A stretch of DNA of 64,000 bases. Origin: Thermincola carboxydiphila (GTDB lineage Bacteria; Bacillota; Thermincolia; Thermincolales; UBA2595). The notes under the pieces were generated by a model. That model did not search any database, was not told where the DNA came from, and saw only the letters and a program-made list of their open reading frames with translations. The position numbers were made by a program, and so were the translations under genes. The stretch is taken from positions 1 through 64,000 of the forward strand of contig JAENZJ010000006.1 of the NCBI GenBank assembly GCA_016841325.1. Direction: 5' to 3'. How positions within the stretch are numbered: the first letter of the stretch is position 1; every line of letters starts with the position of its first letter. This document shows, piece after piece, positions 18,165 to 28,983 of this stretch.

Positions 18165-18692
18165 TTAAAGGTACTTCTTAAGCTCAGCATCAAGTTTATC
18201 TTCATATTCGGAAAGGTCCGCCATTTGTTTCGGGTCTGCCTCATCATTGTCCATACGCTCCAGTTTGGCATAAAAGACCCACTTGTCCAGAACGAAATAT
18301 ACTGCCAGGCCGCCGCCCAGTATGGCCACAAAAGGGGTTACCCATGCGGTGATATTAAACCCCTCTGCCGGAGGGGCGGCCAGGACCTTATCACCGTAAA
18401 TGCTCACAAAATAACCCATTATCTCATCTTTGGACTGACCTTTTGCCAGACGGTCAACAATTATTTTTCGCATATATTCTGCAGTCTGGTTTTCACAGGC
18501 GGAGAGAATCATGCCACATCCATCTTGACATATAAGGTTTTCTTCAATCTCTCTCTGCAGGTTCTGGTCCACCTCGGCTGCAAGAGCCGGTTCCGCAGGG
18601 GCGGAAGGCAGAAATCCGGGGCCGGCGGCAAGAACAGCCATAAGGACGCTGATCAGTGCGGCTTTCTGCAGTATCTTAATCACTTTAATCAA
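18165..18692 (-). CDS. ccmH: CcmH/CycL-like cytochrome c maturation protein with altered Cys motif
   Basis: LICQDGCGMILSACENQTAEYMRKII...GQSKDEIMGYFVSIYGDKVL then TM. Confidence 0.8.
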   Translation of the reverse strand: MIKVIKILQKAALISVLMAVLAAGPGFLPSAPAEPALAAEVDQNLQREIEENLICQDGCGMILSACENQTAEYMRKIIVDRLAKGQSKDEIMGYFVSIYGDKVLAAPPAEGFNITAWVTPFVAILGGGLAVYFVLDKWVFYAKLERMDNDEADPKQMADLSEYEDKLDAELKKYL

Positions 18693-20650
18693 CTCCCTCT
18701 GACGTATTTAGGCCCGACTTCCGCGCCCCTCCCGGGCCAGAGGGCAAATATTGTCCCAAACACCATCACATAGCCGCCGATCCACATCCAGGCAATTAAG
18801 GGGTTCACCAGGATTTTAAGTGTGGCCCGGCCGTCTTTTTCCCAACCGGCCAGAATTACATAAAGGTCTTCTGAAAGGCTTCCCCTGATGGCCACCTCAG
18901 TTGAAGGGTTGGGGTGGGTTGGATAGAATACCTTTTCCGGTTTGAGGGTATCCAGGAATTTACCATTCTTTTCGGCATCCAGCACAGCATATATAACATC
19001 ATTTTCACCATCACTTCTCTGGGACAGATAGCGGTAGGTGACAGTGTAATCCTCGACACGGACAGACTCATCAGGACTTACAGTTTTCTCGACAAACCTG
19101 TCAAAGGCCTGGGAACCGATTATTCCGATAATCAGCATAATAATCCCCAGGTGGATTATATAGCCTCCATATCTCCTGCGGTTTCTCACCATTAGTCGGG
19201 CAAGGGCTACAAACGGGTTTTCACCGGTCATTTTCATTCTTACTGCTGTACCCTTTACAAATTCCATCAGGGTTGAGATGATCACAAAGGCCACTGTGGT
19301 GAATGCAGCCAGGGCATATATCTGCCTCAGGCCCAGGGCAAAGGCGGCCACGGCAAAGATTACGGAACCTGCCACCGGGACAAGGAAATTGTCACGAAGG
19401 CTCTTCCCTGATGATTTTCTCCAGGCAATCAGGGGACAGATACCCATCAGGAGAATCATCAACATCCCAAGAGGGGCATTGACTGTATTAAAGTAAGGAA
19501 TTGAAACTGTTGGCCTGGTGCCTGTGAAGGCTTCACCGATCAGTGGATAAATGGTTCCGAAAAAGGTGGTAAAGGCTATTCCCACAAGAATAAGGTTGTT
19601 TAAGAGGAAACTGCTTTCTTTGGAGATGTATGATTCAAATTCACGGGCTTCCCGGAGCATATTCAGCCTGTCAAATATCAGCCAGAAGGACCCTACAAAG
19701 ACAACCCCGGTGAAAACCAGGAAAAATGTTCCCAGACTGGAGTTTCCGAAGGCATGCACTGAGGTAAGGATACCGCTTCTGACCAGGAATGTGCCGAACA
19801 GGGTCAGCAGATATGTGATGGTAATCAGGGACACATTCCATATTTTCAGCATGTTTTTACGCTCCTGAATCATCACTGAATGCAGGAAGGCGCTTCCTGT
19901 CAGCCATGGAATAAAGGAGGCGTTTTCTACCGGGTCCCAGGCCCAGTACCCCCCCCAGCCAAGCTCGACATAAGCCCACTGGGCCCCGTAAAGGTTGCCC
20001 AGTGTCAGGAACATCCAGGCGAGAATGGTCCACTTACGGGTAAGCTTTATCCAGCGGTCATCGGATTTTTTAATAATCAGTGCCGCCATCGCAAAAGCAA
20101 AGGGGACAGCAAAGCCGACATAACCAAGATAGGTGGTCACCGGGTGGACGACCATGCCAAAGTTCTGCAGCATTGGGTTCATACCTGCCCCTTCTGCAGA
20201 AGAGAGGGGCAGCTTTTCGAAGGGGTTGGAGACAAATGCCAGGATAAACAGGAAGAATACGGTATTCCCCATCAGTATTGAAGAAACATAGGTGGTCATT
20301 TCTTTTATTTTATCTGCATAGGTGACTATGGCGGCATATACTGTCAGTACCCAGAGCCATAACAGCAGGGAACCGCCGTTTCCGGCCCAGAGTGCCGCAA
20401 ATTTGTAAAACAGGGGAAGGTCAGTGCTGGTATAATCATATACGTATTTAACTGAAAAGTCGCTTGTAACAAGCAGGTATACCAGAGCCAGAGAGGTGAT
20501 GGTGGACAGGATGGCAGTTCCCAGGACTGCACCCCTGGCGCTTTTGACCAGGTTCCTGTTATTAAGCCTCTGGCCTGCCAACTGCCCGGCTATGGCGTAT
20601 ATTGACAGGATAAAACTTATGACCAGTGATATATATCCGATATCAGCCAT
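18689..20650 (-). CDS. ccmF: Cytochrome c heme lyase CcmF
   Basis: LGWGGYWAWDPVENASFIPWLTGSAFLHS WWD domain; multiple TM. Confidence 0.95.
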   Translation of the reverse strand: MADIGYISLVISFILSIYAIAGQLAGQRLNNRNLVKSARGAVLGTAILSTITSLALVYLLVTSDFSVKYVYDYTSTDLPLFYKFAALWAGNGGSLLLWLWVLTVYAAIVTYADKIKEMTTYVSSILMGNTVFFLFILAFVSNPFEKLPLSSAEGAGMNPMLQNFGMVVHPVTTYLGYVGFAVPFAFAMAALIIKKSDDRWIKLTRKWTILAWMFLTLGNLYGAQWAYVELGWGGYWAWDPVENASFIPWLTGSAFLHSVMIQERKNMLKIWNVSLITITYLLTLFGTFLVRSGILTSVHAFGNSSLGTFFLVFTGVVFVGSFWLIFDRLNMLREAREFESYISKESSFLLNNLILVGIAFTTFFGTIYPLIGEAFTGTRPTVSIPYFNTVNAPLGMLMILLMGICPLIAWRKSSGKSLRDNFLVPVAGSVIFAVAAFALGLRQIYALAAFTTVAFVIISTLMEFVKGTAVRMKMTGENPFVALARLMVRNRRRYGGYIIHLGIIMLIIGIIGSQAFDRFVEKTVSPDESVRVEDYTVTYRYLSQRSDGENDVIYAVLDAEKNGKFLDTLKPEKVFYPTHPNPSTEVAIRGSLSEDLYVILAGWEKDGRATLKILVNPLIAWMWIGGYVMVFGTIFALWPGRGAEVGPKYVRGS

Positions 20651-20721
20651 TTATTTATACCCCCTATTATTAAGTCTCCTGAAATAGAAATGTCATTCAT
20701 TCAAGGTTTTTTTTGGCCTAT

Positions 20722-20836
20722 GGTGAGGTGTTGTATGGAATTTTTCTTGCACTGCCGCCGTTATGAGTCTTGCTGCAGTGGGGTGGCAGCTTAGACTCAT
20801 AGGCAGCAGTGCGGAAAATCGGTATAACACCTCACC
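20722..20836. repeat. Structured intergenic element A (long imperfect inverted repeat)
   Basis: Outer arms ggtgaggtgtt/aacacctcacc, inner arms atgagtct/agactcat; shares ~60 nt with 51468 element. Confidence 0.65.
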
Positions 20837-21223
20837 TTATTCTGCTTCGTACTTGGAGGGGCATTTAACCTTTACAGCCTCTGCTTTGAACTTTGAATCG
20901 GCATCAAATTTTCCTTCTACAATAATCGGGTACCCGGAATCGAAGTTATCAGGTTTAACGCCATTGTAGGTGATTTCTATATCCTTTTGTTCATCTGTCA
21001 GGGTAAATTGGAGGGTTACAGTATCGGCATCCCAGACTGTACTGCCTTCCTTAAGGTATCCTTCCATCTGGATATACCTCCCGGCAGATGTCTGCTGTAT
21101 TGCCAGGGCTTCTTTGATTGTCAGGTAGGAGCCTGTATTGTCCTTGAGGCCGCTTCCGATAAGAACAGTCATGGCTCCTGCAATGACAACAAGTGCGATC
21201 CCGGTTTTCAGTTTCTTATTCAT
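20837..21223 (-). CDS. ccmE: Heme chaperone CcmE, CXXXY variant
   Basis: N-terminal anchor, OB-fold-like sequence, C-terminal CPSKY. Confidence 0.85.
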   Translation of the reverse strand: MNKKLKTGIALVVIAGAMTVLIGSGLKDNTGSYLTIKEALAIQQTSAGRYIQMEGYLKEGSTVWDADTVTLQFTLTDEQKDIEITYNGVKPDNFDSGYPIIVEGKFDADSKFKAEAVKVKCPSKYEAE

Positions 21224-21250
21224 TAATTAACTCCTTTCTTCCCGGAGGTG

Positions 21251-22261
21251 CTACTCCAATTCATCAATCAGTTCCCGGTAAGTCTCTTCACTGATTTTAC
21301 CGTCCAGAAGCATCTGACGGATACGTTTCTTCTCTTTTGCCGCTTGAGACGTTGCCTCCCTGCGGGTTCCGGAGACATTGCCATTCTTACCGCCGTATTT
21401 TTTGTGGATACGATTAACTCTGTCCATTGGAGGTGCACTCTTTGAGCGGTTAACGGAATAGAAAATGAACAATGCCAATACGATTACAAAAAGGATGACC
21501 GGGACGATGACTTCAGGTTTCTTCCATGCAGATGTCCCCAGGGGTTCGGAAGCCTCACCCTGTTGGCCGGTGTTGGGGTCCAGTGGTTCCACTGAGGGTT
21601 CTTTTTCAGATCTGGTATAGCTGATATTCAGTTTGACCGGTTTATCCGGACCGATATTGGCAAAGGTAAAGATATCATTGGCAAAGCCCTCGCCGTCCTT
21701 GCCCGTTGAAGCCGGGGCCGGGTCTGTTTTGAAGTTGGTCGACTTGAGGGGTTCTTTTATAGTCAGTTTCAGGGCCCCGGTTTTATAAAAAGGAACATAA
21801 TCCAGGTTCATGGTTTTGTCAGGATACCCCTGAAGGGGATTCCAGTAGTACTCCAGCCATATGGGATAATCTTCACCCGGAGCTATAGGCTTGGTAGTTT
21901 TCCAACTGAGCACCTGGTAGTCGCCCCGGTCTTCGAGTTCATAAGGCTGGCAGGAATGCTGACCCCCATTAACCAGTTCACAGGCCATGCGGACTTCAAT
22001 TTCCTTGGGTACGTTAAAATACACCTTCCCGTTAAATTCCTTTCCGGAAGTATTGGTAAGTGTGCCGGTGTATATTGCCAGAACCCGCGGGTCATCATAT
22101 TCGGGCCAAATCTGCAGGTCCATTTCCCGTACTTCCAGGCTGCTGCTGTCTTCGCCGGGAGCAGCTGCAGCCGGCTGAGGAATCAACACACCTGCAGCTA
22201 ACAGCACTGCCAGTGCCAAAACAAGGGGACCCATCCTGGAAACCCTGAAAAAAGTTTTCAT
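21251..22261 (-). CDS. Exported membrane protein at head of ccm operon, SHOCT-like C-terminus
   Basis: Signal peptide; C-terminal KKRIRQMLLDGKISEETYRELIDELE. Confidence 0.65.
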   Translation of the reverse strand: MKTFFRVSRMGPLVLALAVLLAAGVLIPQPAAAAPGEDSSSLEVREMDLQIWPEYDDPRVLAIYTGTLTNTSGKEFNGKVYFNVPKEIEVRMACELVNGGQHSCQPYELEDRGDYQVLSWKTTKPIAPGEDYPIWLEYYWNPLQGYPDKTMNLDYVPFYKTGALKLTIKEPLKSTNFKTDPAPASTGKDGEGFANDIFTFANIGPDKPVKLNISYTRSEKEPSVEPLDPNTGQQGEASEPLGTSAWKKPEVIVPVILFVIVLALFIFYSVNRSKSAPPMDRVNRIHKKYGGKNGNVSGTRREATSQAAKEKKRIRQMLLDGKISEETYRELIDELE

Positions 22262-22340
22262 CTGAAAAAACCTCCCATTTTTAAGTGAAATGTGTATGTG
22301 ATGTACTGCTATACCGCATAATAAAGGTGGACAAAAACAC

Positions 22341-22357
22341 TACTATACAGTATAGTA
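22341..22357. promoter_or_regulatory. Putative BlaI-type operator (site 6)
   Basis: tactatacagtatagta, nearly perfect palindrome actactatacagtatagtagt. Confidence 0.85.
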
Positions 22358-22372
22358 GTTATAAGCGGGCAT

Positions 22373-22389
22373 TACTACGGGGCATAGTA
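22373..22389. promoter_or_regulatory. Putative BlaI-type operator (site 7)
   Basis: tactacggggcatagta. Confidence 0.85.
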
Positions 22390-22445
22390 GCAACGGGCAA
22401 AAAAGAAAACTGTTGTTACAATAAGACGAAGGGGGGTTAACTTAA

Positions 22446-22462
22446 TACTACGAAGTGTAGTA
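22446..22462. promoter_or_regulatory. Putative BlaI-type operator (site 8)
   Basis: tactacgaagtgtagta. Confidence 0.85.
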
Positions 22463-22686
22463 ACGAATTCATTATACGGTTTAGTTATAAAATGAACAAG
22501 CCCCAAAATTAACTGTTGTAGGTGATGGCTGACTTATTACGCTGTTTTTCGCGTGAAAGCTATCATTTGCTATTAAATTATTTGCATAACAAATTAAGCA
22601 AAAGGCTAAGCTTCGCCGAAAGCAAACCTAGAGAAGAGTTACGATGCGGTGCTTATCCTTTAAAAATAACACACGGGGGGATAAAG

Positions 22687-23613
22687 ATGGGAAACATTCA
22701 TGAAAGCATAACCGAGCTGGTTGGGAGTACTCCACTGGTGAGGCTGCAAAAACTGAACAACACCGGGGCAGATATTCTGGTTAAGCTGGAATCCTTTAAT
22801 CCCGGTGGAAGTGTCAAGGACCGCATCAGCCTTAACATGATTGCACAGGCGGAACGGGAAGGCAGAATTGGCAGTAATACTGTGATTATCGAACCAACCA
22901 GCGGGAATACCGGAATTGGGCTGGCTATCATTGCTGCTGCCAGGGGCTATAGGTTAATCCTGACTATGCCTGATACCATGAGTGTTGAGCGCAGGAACCT
23001 GCTTAAAGCATATGGTGCTGAGCTTGTTTTGACTCCCGGGGCGGAGGGTATGAAGGGTGCGGTCAGCAAGGCCCTCGAATTATCCGGAAAATACCCGGAC
23101 TCCTTTGTGCCACAGCAGTTTGAAAACCCTGCCAATCCCGAAATTCACAGTAGTACAACTGCCAGGGAAATCTGGGAAGACACCGATGGGGAAATTGATA
23201 TCTTTGTTGCCGGGGTAGGCACAGGGGGGACTGTTACCGGAGCCGGTCAGAAACTTAAGGAACTGAATCCCGATGTACAGGTGATTGCAGTGGAACCGGC
23301 CAGTTCCCCGGTTCTTTCGGGTGGCACTCCCGGACCACACAAAATCCAGGGCATTGGGGCCGGTTTTGTTCCCGGGGTGCTAAACAGGGATGTCATCGAT
23401 GAAATCATCACTGTTACAGATGAAGATGCTATGGAATTGGCCAGAAGAGCGGCTTCCGCTGAAGGGATACTGGTGGGGATATCATCCGGTGCGGCCCTTT
23501 ATGCCGGGCTTAAAGTGGGCAGCCGTCCGGAAAACAGGGGTAAAAGAATCATAGTGGTTCTGCCCGATACGGGGGAACGGTATCTTTCAACAGCGCTGTT
23601 TGCTGATATCTAA
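22687..23613 (+). CDS. cysK: Cysteine synthase (O-acetylserine sulfhydrylase)
   Basis: [31 protein letters not shown]-family motifs; start [13 protein letters not shown]. Confidence 0.9.
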   Translation: MGNIHESITELVGSTPLVRLQKLNNTGADILVKLESFNPGGSVKDRISLNMIAQAEREGRIGSNTVIIEPTSGNTGIGLAIIAAARGYRLILTMPDTMSVERRNLLKAYGAELVLTPGAEGMKGAVSKALELSGKYPDSFVPQQFENPANPEIHSSTTAREIWEDTDGEIDIFVAGVGTGGTVTGAGQKLKELNPDVQVIAVEPASSPVLSGGTPGPHKIQGIGAGFVPGVLNRDVIDEIITVTDEDAMELARRAASAEGILVGISSGAALYAGLKVGSRPENRGKRIIVVLPDTGERYLSTALFADI

Positions 23614-23641
23614 CTTCATTAAAGTAAAATTATTTTTACTA

Positions 23642-23670
23642 TTGACAAATGCTACTACGCATGCTAGTAT
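23642..23670 (+). promoter_or_regulatory. Promoter TTGACA-N17-TAGTAT overlapped by operator
   Basis: ttgaca 23642-23647, tagtat 23665-23670. Confidence 0.75.
23653..23669. promoter_or_regulatory. Putative BlaI-type operator (site 9), within promoter spacer/-10
   Basis: tactacgcatgctagta. Confidence 0.85.
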
Positions 23671-23689
23671 TTATTAAACATAATAAAAC

Positions 23690-23810
23690 AGACTCTTATC
23701 AAGAGCGGCGGAGGGACAGGCCCTATGATGCCCGGCAACAGCCGAATTCCCGGCAGGGAACTTCGGAAATGTGCCAATTCCTGCAGGAGTATCCTGAGAG
23801 ATAAGAGAGG
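23690..23810 (+). ncRNA. SAM-I (S-box) riboswitch
   Basis: ctcttatcaagagcggcggagggacaggccctatgatgcccggcaacag...gtgccaattcctgcagg...gagataagag S-box core. Confidence 0.95.
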
Positions 23811-23815
23811 AATTA

Positions 23816-23869
23816 TGGGATTGTCCCAAAGGCTGAATCCTCTCTGCTCTTGGGACGGTCCCAATTTTT
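23816..23869 (+). terminator. Riboswitch expression-platform terminator
   Basis: gggattgtcccaa...ttgggacggtcccaattttt. Confidence 0.85.
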
Positions 23870-23955
23870 GTTGGAAAAAGGGTAGTTTAGTGGATTTAAC
23901 ACCGGTTCCATGAGTCAAACTACTACCGTATGCGGTAAAGAACGGAGGGAATGTG

Positions 23956-24921
23956 ATGGTGGGTAAAGGTTTGGATAATGATGTTACAGATGTTACCTCC
24001 CTCATTGGGAACACCCCGGTCTACAGGCTAAAAAAAACTATTCCCGGAGGGGCGGCTGAGGTAATGGCCAAAATGGAAATGTACAATCCCGGTGGCAGCA
24101 TTAAGGACAGGGTGGCCCTGCAAATGGTGGAAGAGGCCGAAAAGAATGGGAGTATTGGGCCTGGCGGTGTTATCATTGAGGCCACCAGCGGCAATACAGG
24201 GATTGGCCTGGCCATTGTGGCTGCATCCAGGGGATACCGGCTGATCCTGGTAATGCCGGAATCAATTGGTAAAGAATATAAGACCTTGCTGCGCATGTAT
24301 GGGGCAGAGATAATTTCCACACCCGAAAATGAGGGGATGACGGGTGCAGTTAACAAAGCCGAAGACATTCTCAGTGAGAATCCTCACTATTATATGCCGA
24401 GGCAGTTTCAGAACCCCTCCAATCCTGAGGTCCACAGGAGGACAACTGCCAGGGAAATCCTCGGCCAGACGGGCGGGAGGATTGATGCCTTTGTTGCCGG
24501 TATCGGGACCGGGGGAACCATAACCGGGATAGGTGAAGTCCTCAAAAAGGAGGTGCCCGGTATCAGGATAATCGGTGTTGAACCGGCTGAGTGTGCAGTC
24601 CTGTCGGGAGGGGAGCCGGGCAGTCACAGGATTCACGGGATTGGCGCCGGATTTGTCCCGGAGACACTGAATCTTGCGCTTCTGGATGAAATTATTACTG
24701 TTAGTGAATATGATGCTGTAATGACTTCAATGGCCCTTGCCAGGGAAGAAGGAGTCCTGGCGGGTTATTCTTCCGGAGCAGCCGTTTATGCTGCCGCCCG
24801 GGTGGCCAGACAGCTGGGATGTGGTAAACGTGTGGTAACTGTTTTACCTGACTCAGGAGAAAAATACCTAAGTATGGCCCCTTATTATCGCTTTGACCTG
24901 GCCAGAAAAGGAATGAATTAG
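23956..24921 (+). CDS. Cysteine synthase/CBS-like PLP enzyme (second paralog, S-box controlled)
   Basis: [28 protein letters not shown] motifs. Confidence 0.85.
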   Translation: MVGKGLDNDVTDVTSLIGNTPVYRLKKTIPGGAAEVMAKMEMYNPGGSIKDRVALQMVEEAEKNGSIGPGGVIIEATSGNTGIGLAIVAASRGYRLILVMPESIGKEYKTLLRMYGAEIISTPENEGMTGAVNKAEDILSENPHYYMPRQFQNPSNPEVHRRTTAREILGQTGGRIDAFVAGIGTGGTITGIGEVLKKEVPGIRIIGVEPAECAVLSGGEPGSHRIHGIGAGFVPETLNLALLDEIITVSEYDAVMTSMALAREEGVLAGYSSGAAVYAAARVARQLGCGKRVVTVLPDSGEKYLSMAPYYRFDLARKGMN

Positions 24922-24948
24922 CTGGCTCCCGGAAATGACCGGGAATGA

Positions 24949-26253
<1,305 letters not shown>

Positions 26254-26254
26254 A

Positions 26255-27172
26255 ATGCCGATAAAAATTCCGGATAATCTCCCGGCGGCCCGGATTCTGG
26301 CCGGGGAAAACATTTTTGTGATGCCTGAGTCCAGGGCTTTTCACCAGGATATTCGTCCTTTGAGGATTCTGCTCCTGAACCTGATGCCTACCAAGATTAT
26401 CACCGAGACACAGATTCTACGGCTGCTGGGGAATACCCCGCTGCAGGTTGAAGTGGAGTTCCTGCACCCGGGCACCTATACGTCCCGGAATACCCCCAGG
26501 GACCACCTGATTGCCTTTTACAAGACCTTTGATGAAATAAGGTATGCGAAATTTGATGGCATGATTATTACCGGAGCCCCTGTTGAACATCTCGAATTTT
26601 CTGAGGTAGCCTACTGGGAAGAACTGAAGAAAATCATGGACTGGTCAGTAAAAAACGTATTTGCCGTGCTTTACCTCTGCTGGGGAGCGCAGGCCGGTCT
26701 TTACCACCATTTCGGGGTCCCCAAGTACAGGCTTGAAAAAAAGATTTTCGGTGTCTTTCCCCACACGGTGAATCAAAAGGATCATAAACTTCTGAAGGGA
26801 TTTGATGATATCTTTTATGCCCCTCACTCAAGGCATACGGAAAACCGCCGTGAAGACATAGTGAAGGTTTCCGGACTGGAAATCCTTGCCGAATCTGCCC
26901 AGGCAGGTATTTACCTGACTGCTTCACTGGATGGCAGGCACGTATTTGTTACCGGGCACTCAGAGTATGAACCGCTGACTCTTAAGGCTGAGTATGAGCG
27001 GGATCTCGGCAAGGGACTGGAGATTGACCTGCCGAGCAACTATTTTCCCGGGGATGACCCGGCAAACCGGCCTGTGGTTAACTGGAGGGGGCATGCCAAT
27101 CTTTTATTTACCAATTGGCTAAATTATTTCGTCTATCAGGAAACTCCCTTTAATCTTAACGAAATCGGCTGA
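26255..27172 (+). CDS. metA: Homoserine O-acyltransferase MetA
   Basis: [52 protein letters not shown]. Confidence 0.95.
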   Translation: MPIKIPDNLPAARILAGENIFVMPESRAFHQDIRPLRILLLNLMPTKIITETQILRLLGNTPLQVEVEFLHPGTYTSRNTPRDHLIAFYKTFDEIRYAKFDGMIITGAPVEHLEFSEVAYWEELKKIMDWSVKNVFAVLYLCWGAQAGLYHHFGVPKYRLEKKIFGVFPHTVNQKDHKLLKGFDDIFYAPHSRHTENRREDIVKVSGLEILAESAQAGIYLTASLDGRHVFVTGHSEYEPLTLKAEYERDLGKGLEIDLPSNYFPGDDPANRPVVNWRGHANLLFTNWLNYFVYQETPFNLNEIG

Positions 27173-27205
27173 AAAGGGCATAAACCGGTGGAAACCCCCA
27201 AATTC

Positions 27206-27222
27206 TACTATTGACCATAGTA
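27206..27222. promoter_or_regulatory. Putative BlaI-type operator (site 10)
   Basis: tactattgaccatagta, overlaps TTGACC -35 candidate. Confidence 0.85.
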
Positions 27223-27247
27223 TCGGAAAATAGTAAACTTAACTTAG

Positions 27248-27264
27248 TACTATTAGAAATAGTA
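27248..27264. promoter_or_regulatory. Putative BlaI-type operator (site 11)
   Basis: tactattagaaatagta. Confidence 0.85.
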
Positions 27265-27346
27265 AAAATTACTATTATAAGTCATAATGTCCGCAGCGTG
27301 AAAAAACACGTGTTTTGCCGTGTCTTATGAAGGGAGTGAACCCAGG

Positions 27347-27778
27347 ATGTTTCTGTCAAAGTTTATTTCCGACTTCAAGCCCCATAAGCTGGGCCTGAAA
27401 AAGGTGCTTGGCGACCTGGAGGCTGAAGTTATGAAAATTATGTGGCAAAAGGAAAAGGCTACTGTGAGGGAAGTTCATGAACACCTGCTTCTAAACAGGG
27501 ATCTGGCTTATACCACAGTAATGACCATCATGAGCCGCCTTGCCGATAAGAAGCTTTTAGCTAAAGAACCTAAAGGCAATGCCTTTGTTTACGCGCCCGC
27601 CGTGTCAGAGGCTGAGTTTGCCAATATGGTTGCCAGTGAAGTCCTTGACGGGCTGATGGAGGATTTTGCCGAACCGGCACTATCCCACATGGTAGACAGG
27701 CTAACTGAAGGGAATCCTGCCAAACTGGACGAGTTGGAGAAACGTATAAAGGAGCTCAGGAATAAGGGGGATGGTTGA
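27347..27778 (+). CDS. BlaI/MecI/CopY family repressor (copy 1)
   Basis: LGDLEAEVMKIMW, winged-helix RDLAYTTVMTIMSRLADK. Confidence 0.9.
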   Translation: MFLSKFISDFKPHKLGLKKVLGDLEAEVMKIMWQKEKATVREVHEHLLLNRDLAYTTVMTIMSRLADKKLLAKEPKGNAFVYAPAVSEAEFANMVASEVLDGLMEDFAEPALSHMVDRLTEGNPAKLDELEKRIKELRNKGDG

Positions 27779-28754
27779 TATGTTTTATACTATGCTGGTC
27801 AAGAACTATGTACACCCCTTTATCCTCTATGTATTGTTCGGGACCCTGGCCGGTTACCTGCCGGTATTGCTCCTGGCACGGCTGCCCCAGTTCAGGGATA
27901 CCAGGTCTCGGGCGTTGCTCTATGGTATTCCCCTGGTTGTTCCGGTTGCCGCCTATCTGCTCAGGGGGCCGCTTGGGCTTGACAGGTGTACCGTATACGG
28001 CCACAGTATCGGTCAAATTGACAGTTGGCTCTGTTTTGCAGGGAATATAGTGGCTGTTATCCTGACACCACTGTTTTTTACCGCAGTGATTTTCGCTGTT
28101 GCCAGAGTTATTCTCAGTATTTATGCATCCCGCAATTTTATTAATAAATACGGGTATGCGTCTGAAGCAGACCGTCCCAAATTGTTTGCCACCCTGAATA
28201 TGCTTTGTCTTAAGGCAGAAATAAAGGTTCCGGGAGTTATTGTAACCCGGGATGTATTTGCCAGGGCTTTCACCATGGGGTTTAGGTCACCGGTACTTGT
28301 TGTTTCCGAAGGACTGCTTAACGGACTGGATGAAGACGAGTTGGAAACTGTCCTGGCTCACGAATTGGGCCATATAGCCAGAAGGGATTCCCTTTTAAAC
28401 AGGATACTGCTTTTTCTTAAAGATATCATGTTTTTTGTTCCCCTGGCAAATGTGGTCTTTCGCAATTATGCGACAGAGAAGGAAAAGGCTTCTGATGACT
28501 TTGCCGTAAGGCTTACGGGTAAACCAATGGCATTCGCTCAGGCCCTGATAAAGGTCTGGAAAATGTCAAGACACAGTATTATTGACGAACTCCTGCCATA
28601 TCCAAGCCTTGCCGATAATGGCGGGGGCCTGGAAAACAGGGTGGAGAGGCTCCTTAACGGAGAACACAGGGTCATCGGCAGCATTGGGTTTACAGCAGCC
28701 GCAGCAATGGCGGTAACAGGCTTATCAATATTTGTCCTTCAGTGGGTTTGCTGA
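27771..28754 (+). CDS. M56 (BlaR1-like) membrane metallopeptidase
   Basis: HELGH zinc motif in AHELGHIARRDS, TM segments, overlaps BlaI gene; no C-terminal beta-lactam sensor domain. Confidence 0.85.
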   Translation: MVDMFYTMLVKNYVHPFILYVLFGTLAGYLPVLLLARLPQFRDTRSRALLYGIPLVVPVAAYLLRGPLGLDRCTVYGHSIGQIDSWLCFAGNIVAVILTPLFFTAVIFAVARVILSIYASRNFINKYGYASEADRPKLFATLNMLCLKAEIKVPGVIVTRDVFARAFTMGFRSPVLVVSEGLLNGLDEDELETVLAHELGHIARRDSLLNRILLFLKDIMFFVPLANVVFRNYATEKEKASDDFAVRLTGKPMAFAQALIKVWKMSRHSIIDELLPYPSLADNGGGLENRVERLLNGEHRVIGSIGFTAAAAMAVTGLSIFVLQWVC

Positions 28755-28757
28755 TAG

Positions 28758-28804
28758 GGTACGGTCTCCTGTAAGTGGTATGATTTACAGGAGGCCGTTT
28801 AGTT
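28758..28804 (+). terminator. Terminator hairpin
   Basis: ggtctcctgtaagtggtatgatttacaggaggccgttt. Confidence 0.7.
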
Positions 28805-28814
28805 TGGAAAGAAC

Positions 28815-28831
28815 TACTAATAATTGTAGTA
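28815..28831. promoter_or_regulatory. Putative BlaI-type operator (site 12)
   Basis: tactaataattgtagta. Confidence 0.85.
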
Positions 28832-28854
28832 ATATATTTTCCTCAGAAAACCTA

Positions 28855-28883
28855 TTGACCAAACAAAGCAGGGAATGTATGAT
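28855..28883 (+). promoter_or_regulatory. Promoter TTGACC-N17-TATGAT
   Basis: ttgacc 28855-28860, tatgat 28878-28883. Confidence 0.65.
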
Positions 28884-28893
28884 AATATTATAC

Positions 28894-28910
28894 TACTACA
28901 CAGCATAGTA
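28894..28910. promoter_or_regulatory. Putative BlaI-type operator (site 13)
   Basis: tactacacagcatagta. Confidence 0.85.
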
Positions 28911-28983
28911 GCAAAACTAATGCGGTGCAATACTGATGCAGGACTATTCTTGAAAAATTATATTATTTTCGGAGGGGATGTAA

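Noticed and set aside
23921-23937. tactaccgtatgcggta counted as a 14th operator
   Set aside because: Right half CGGTA mismatches TAGTA at two positions; kept only as a possible degenerate site.
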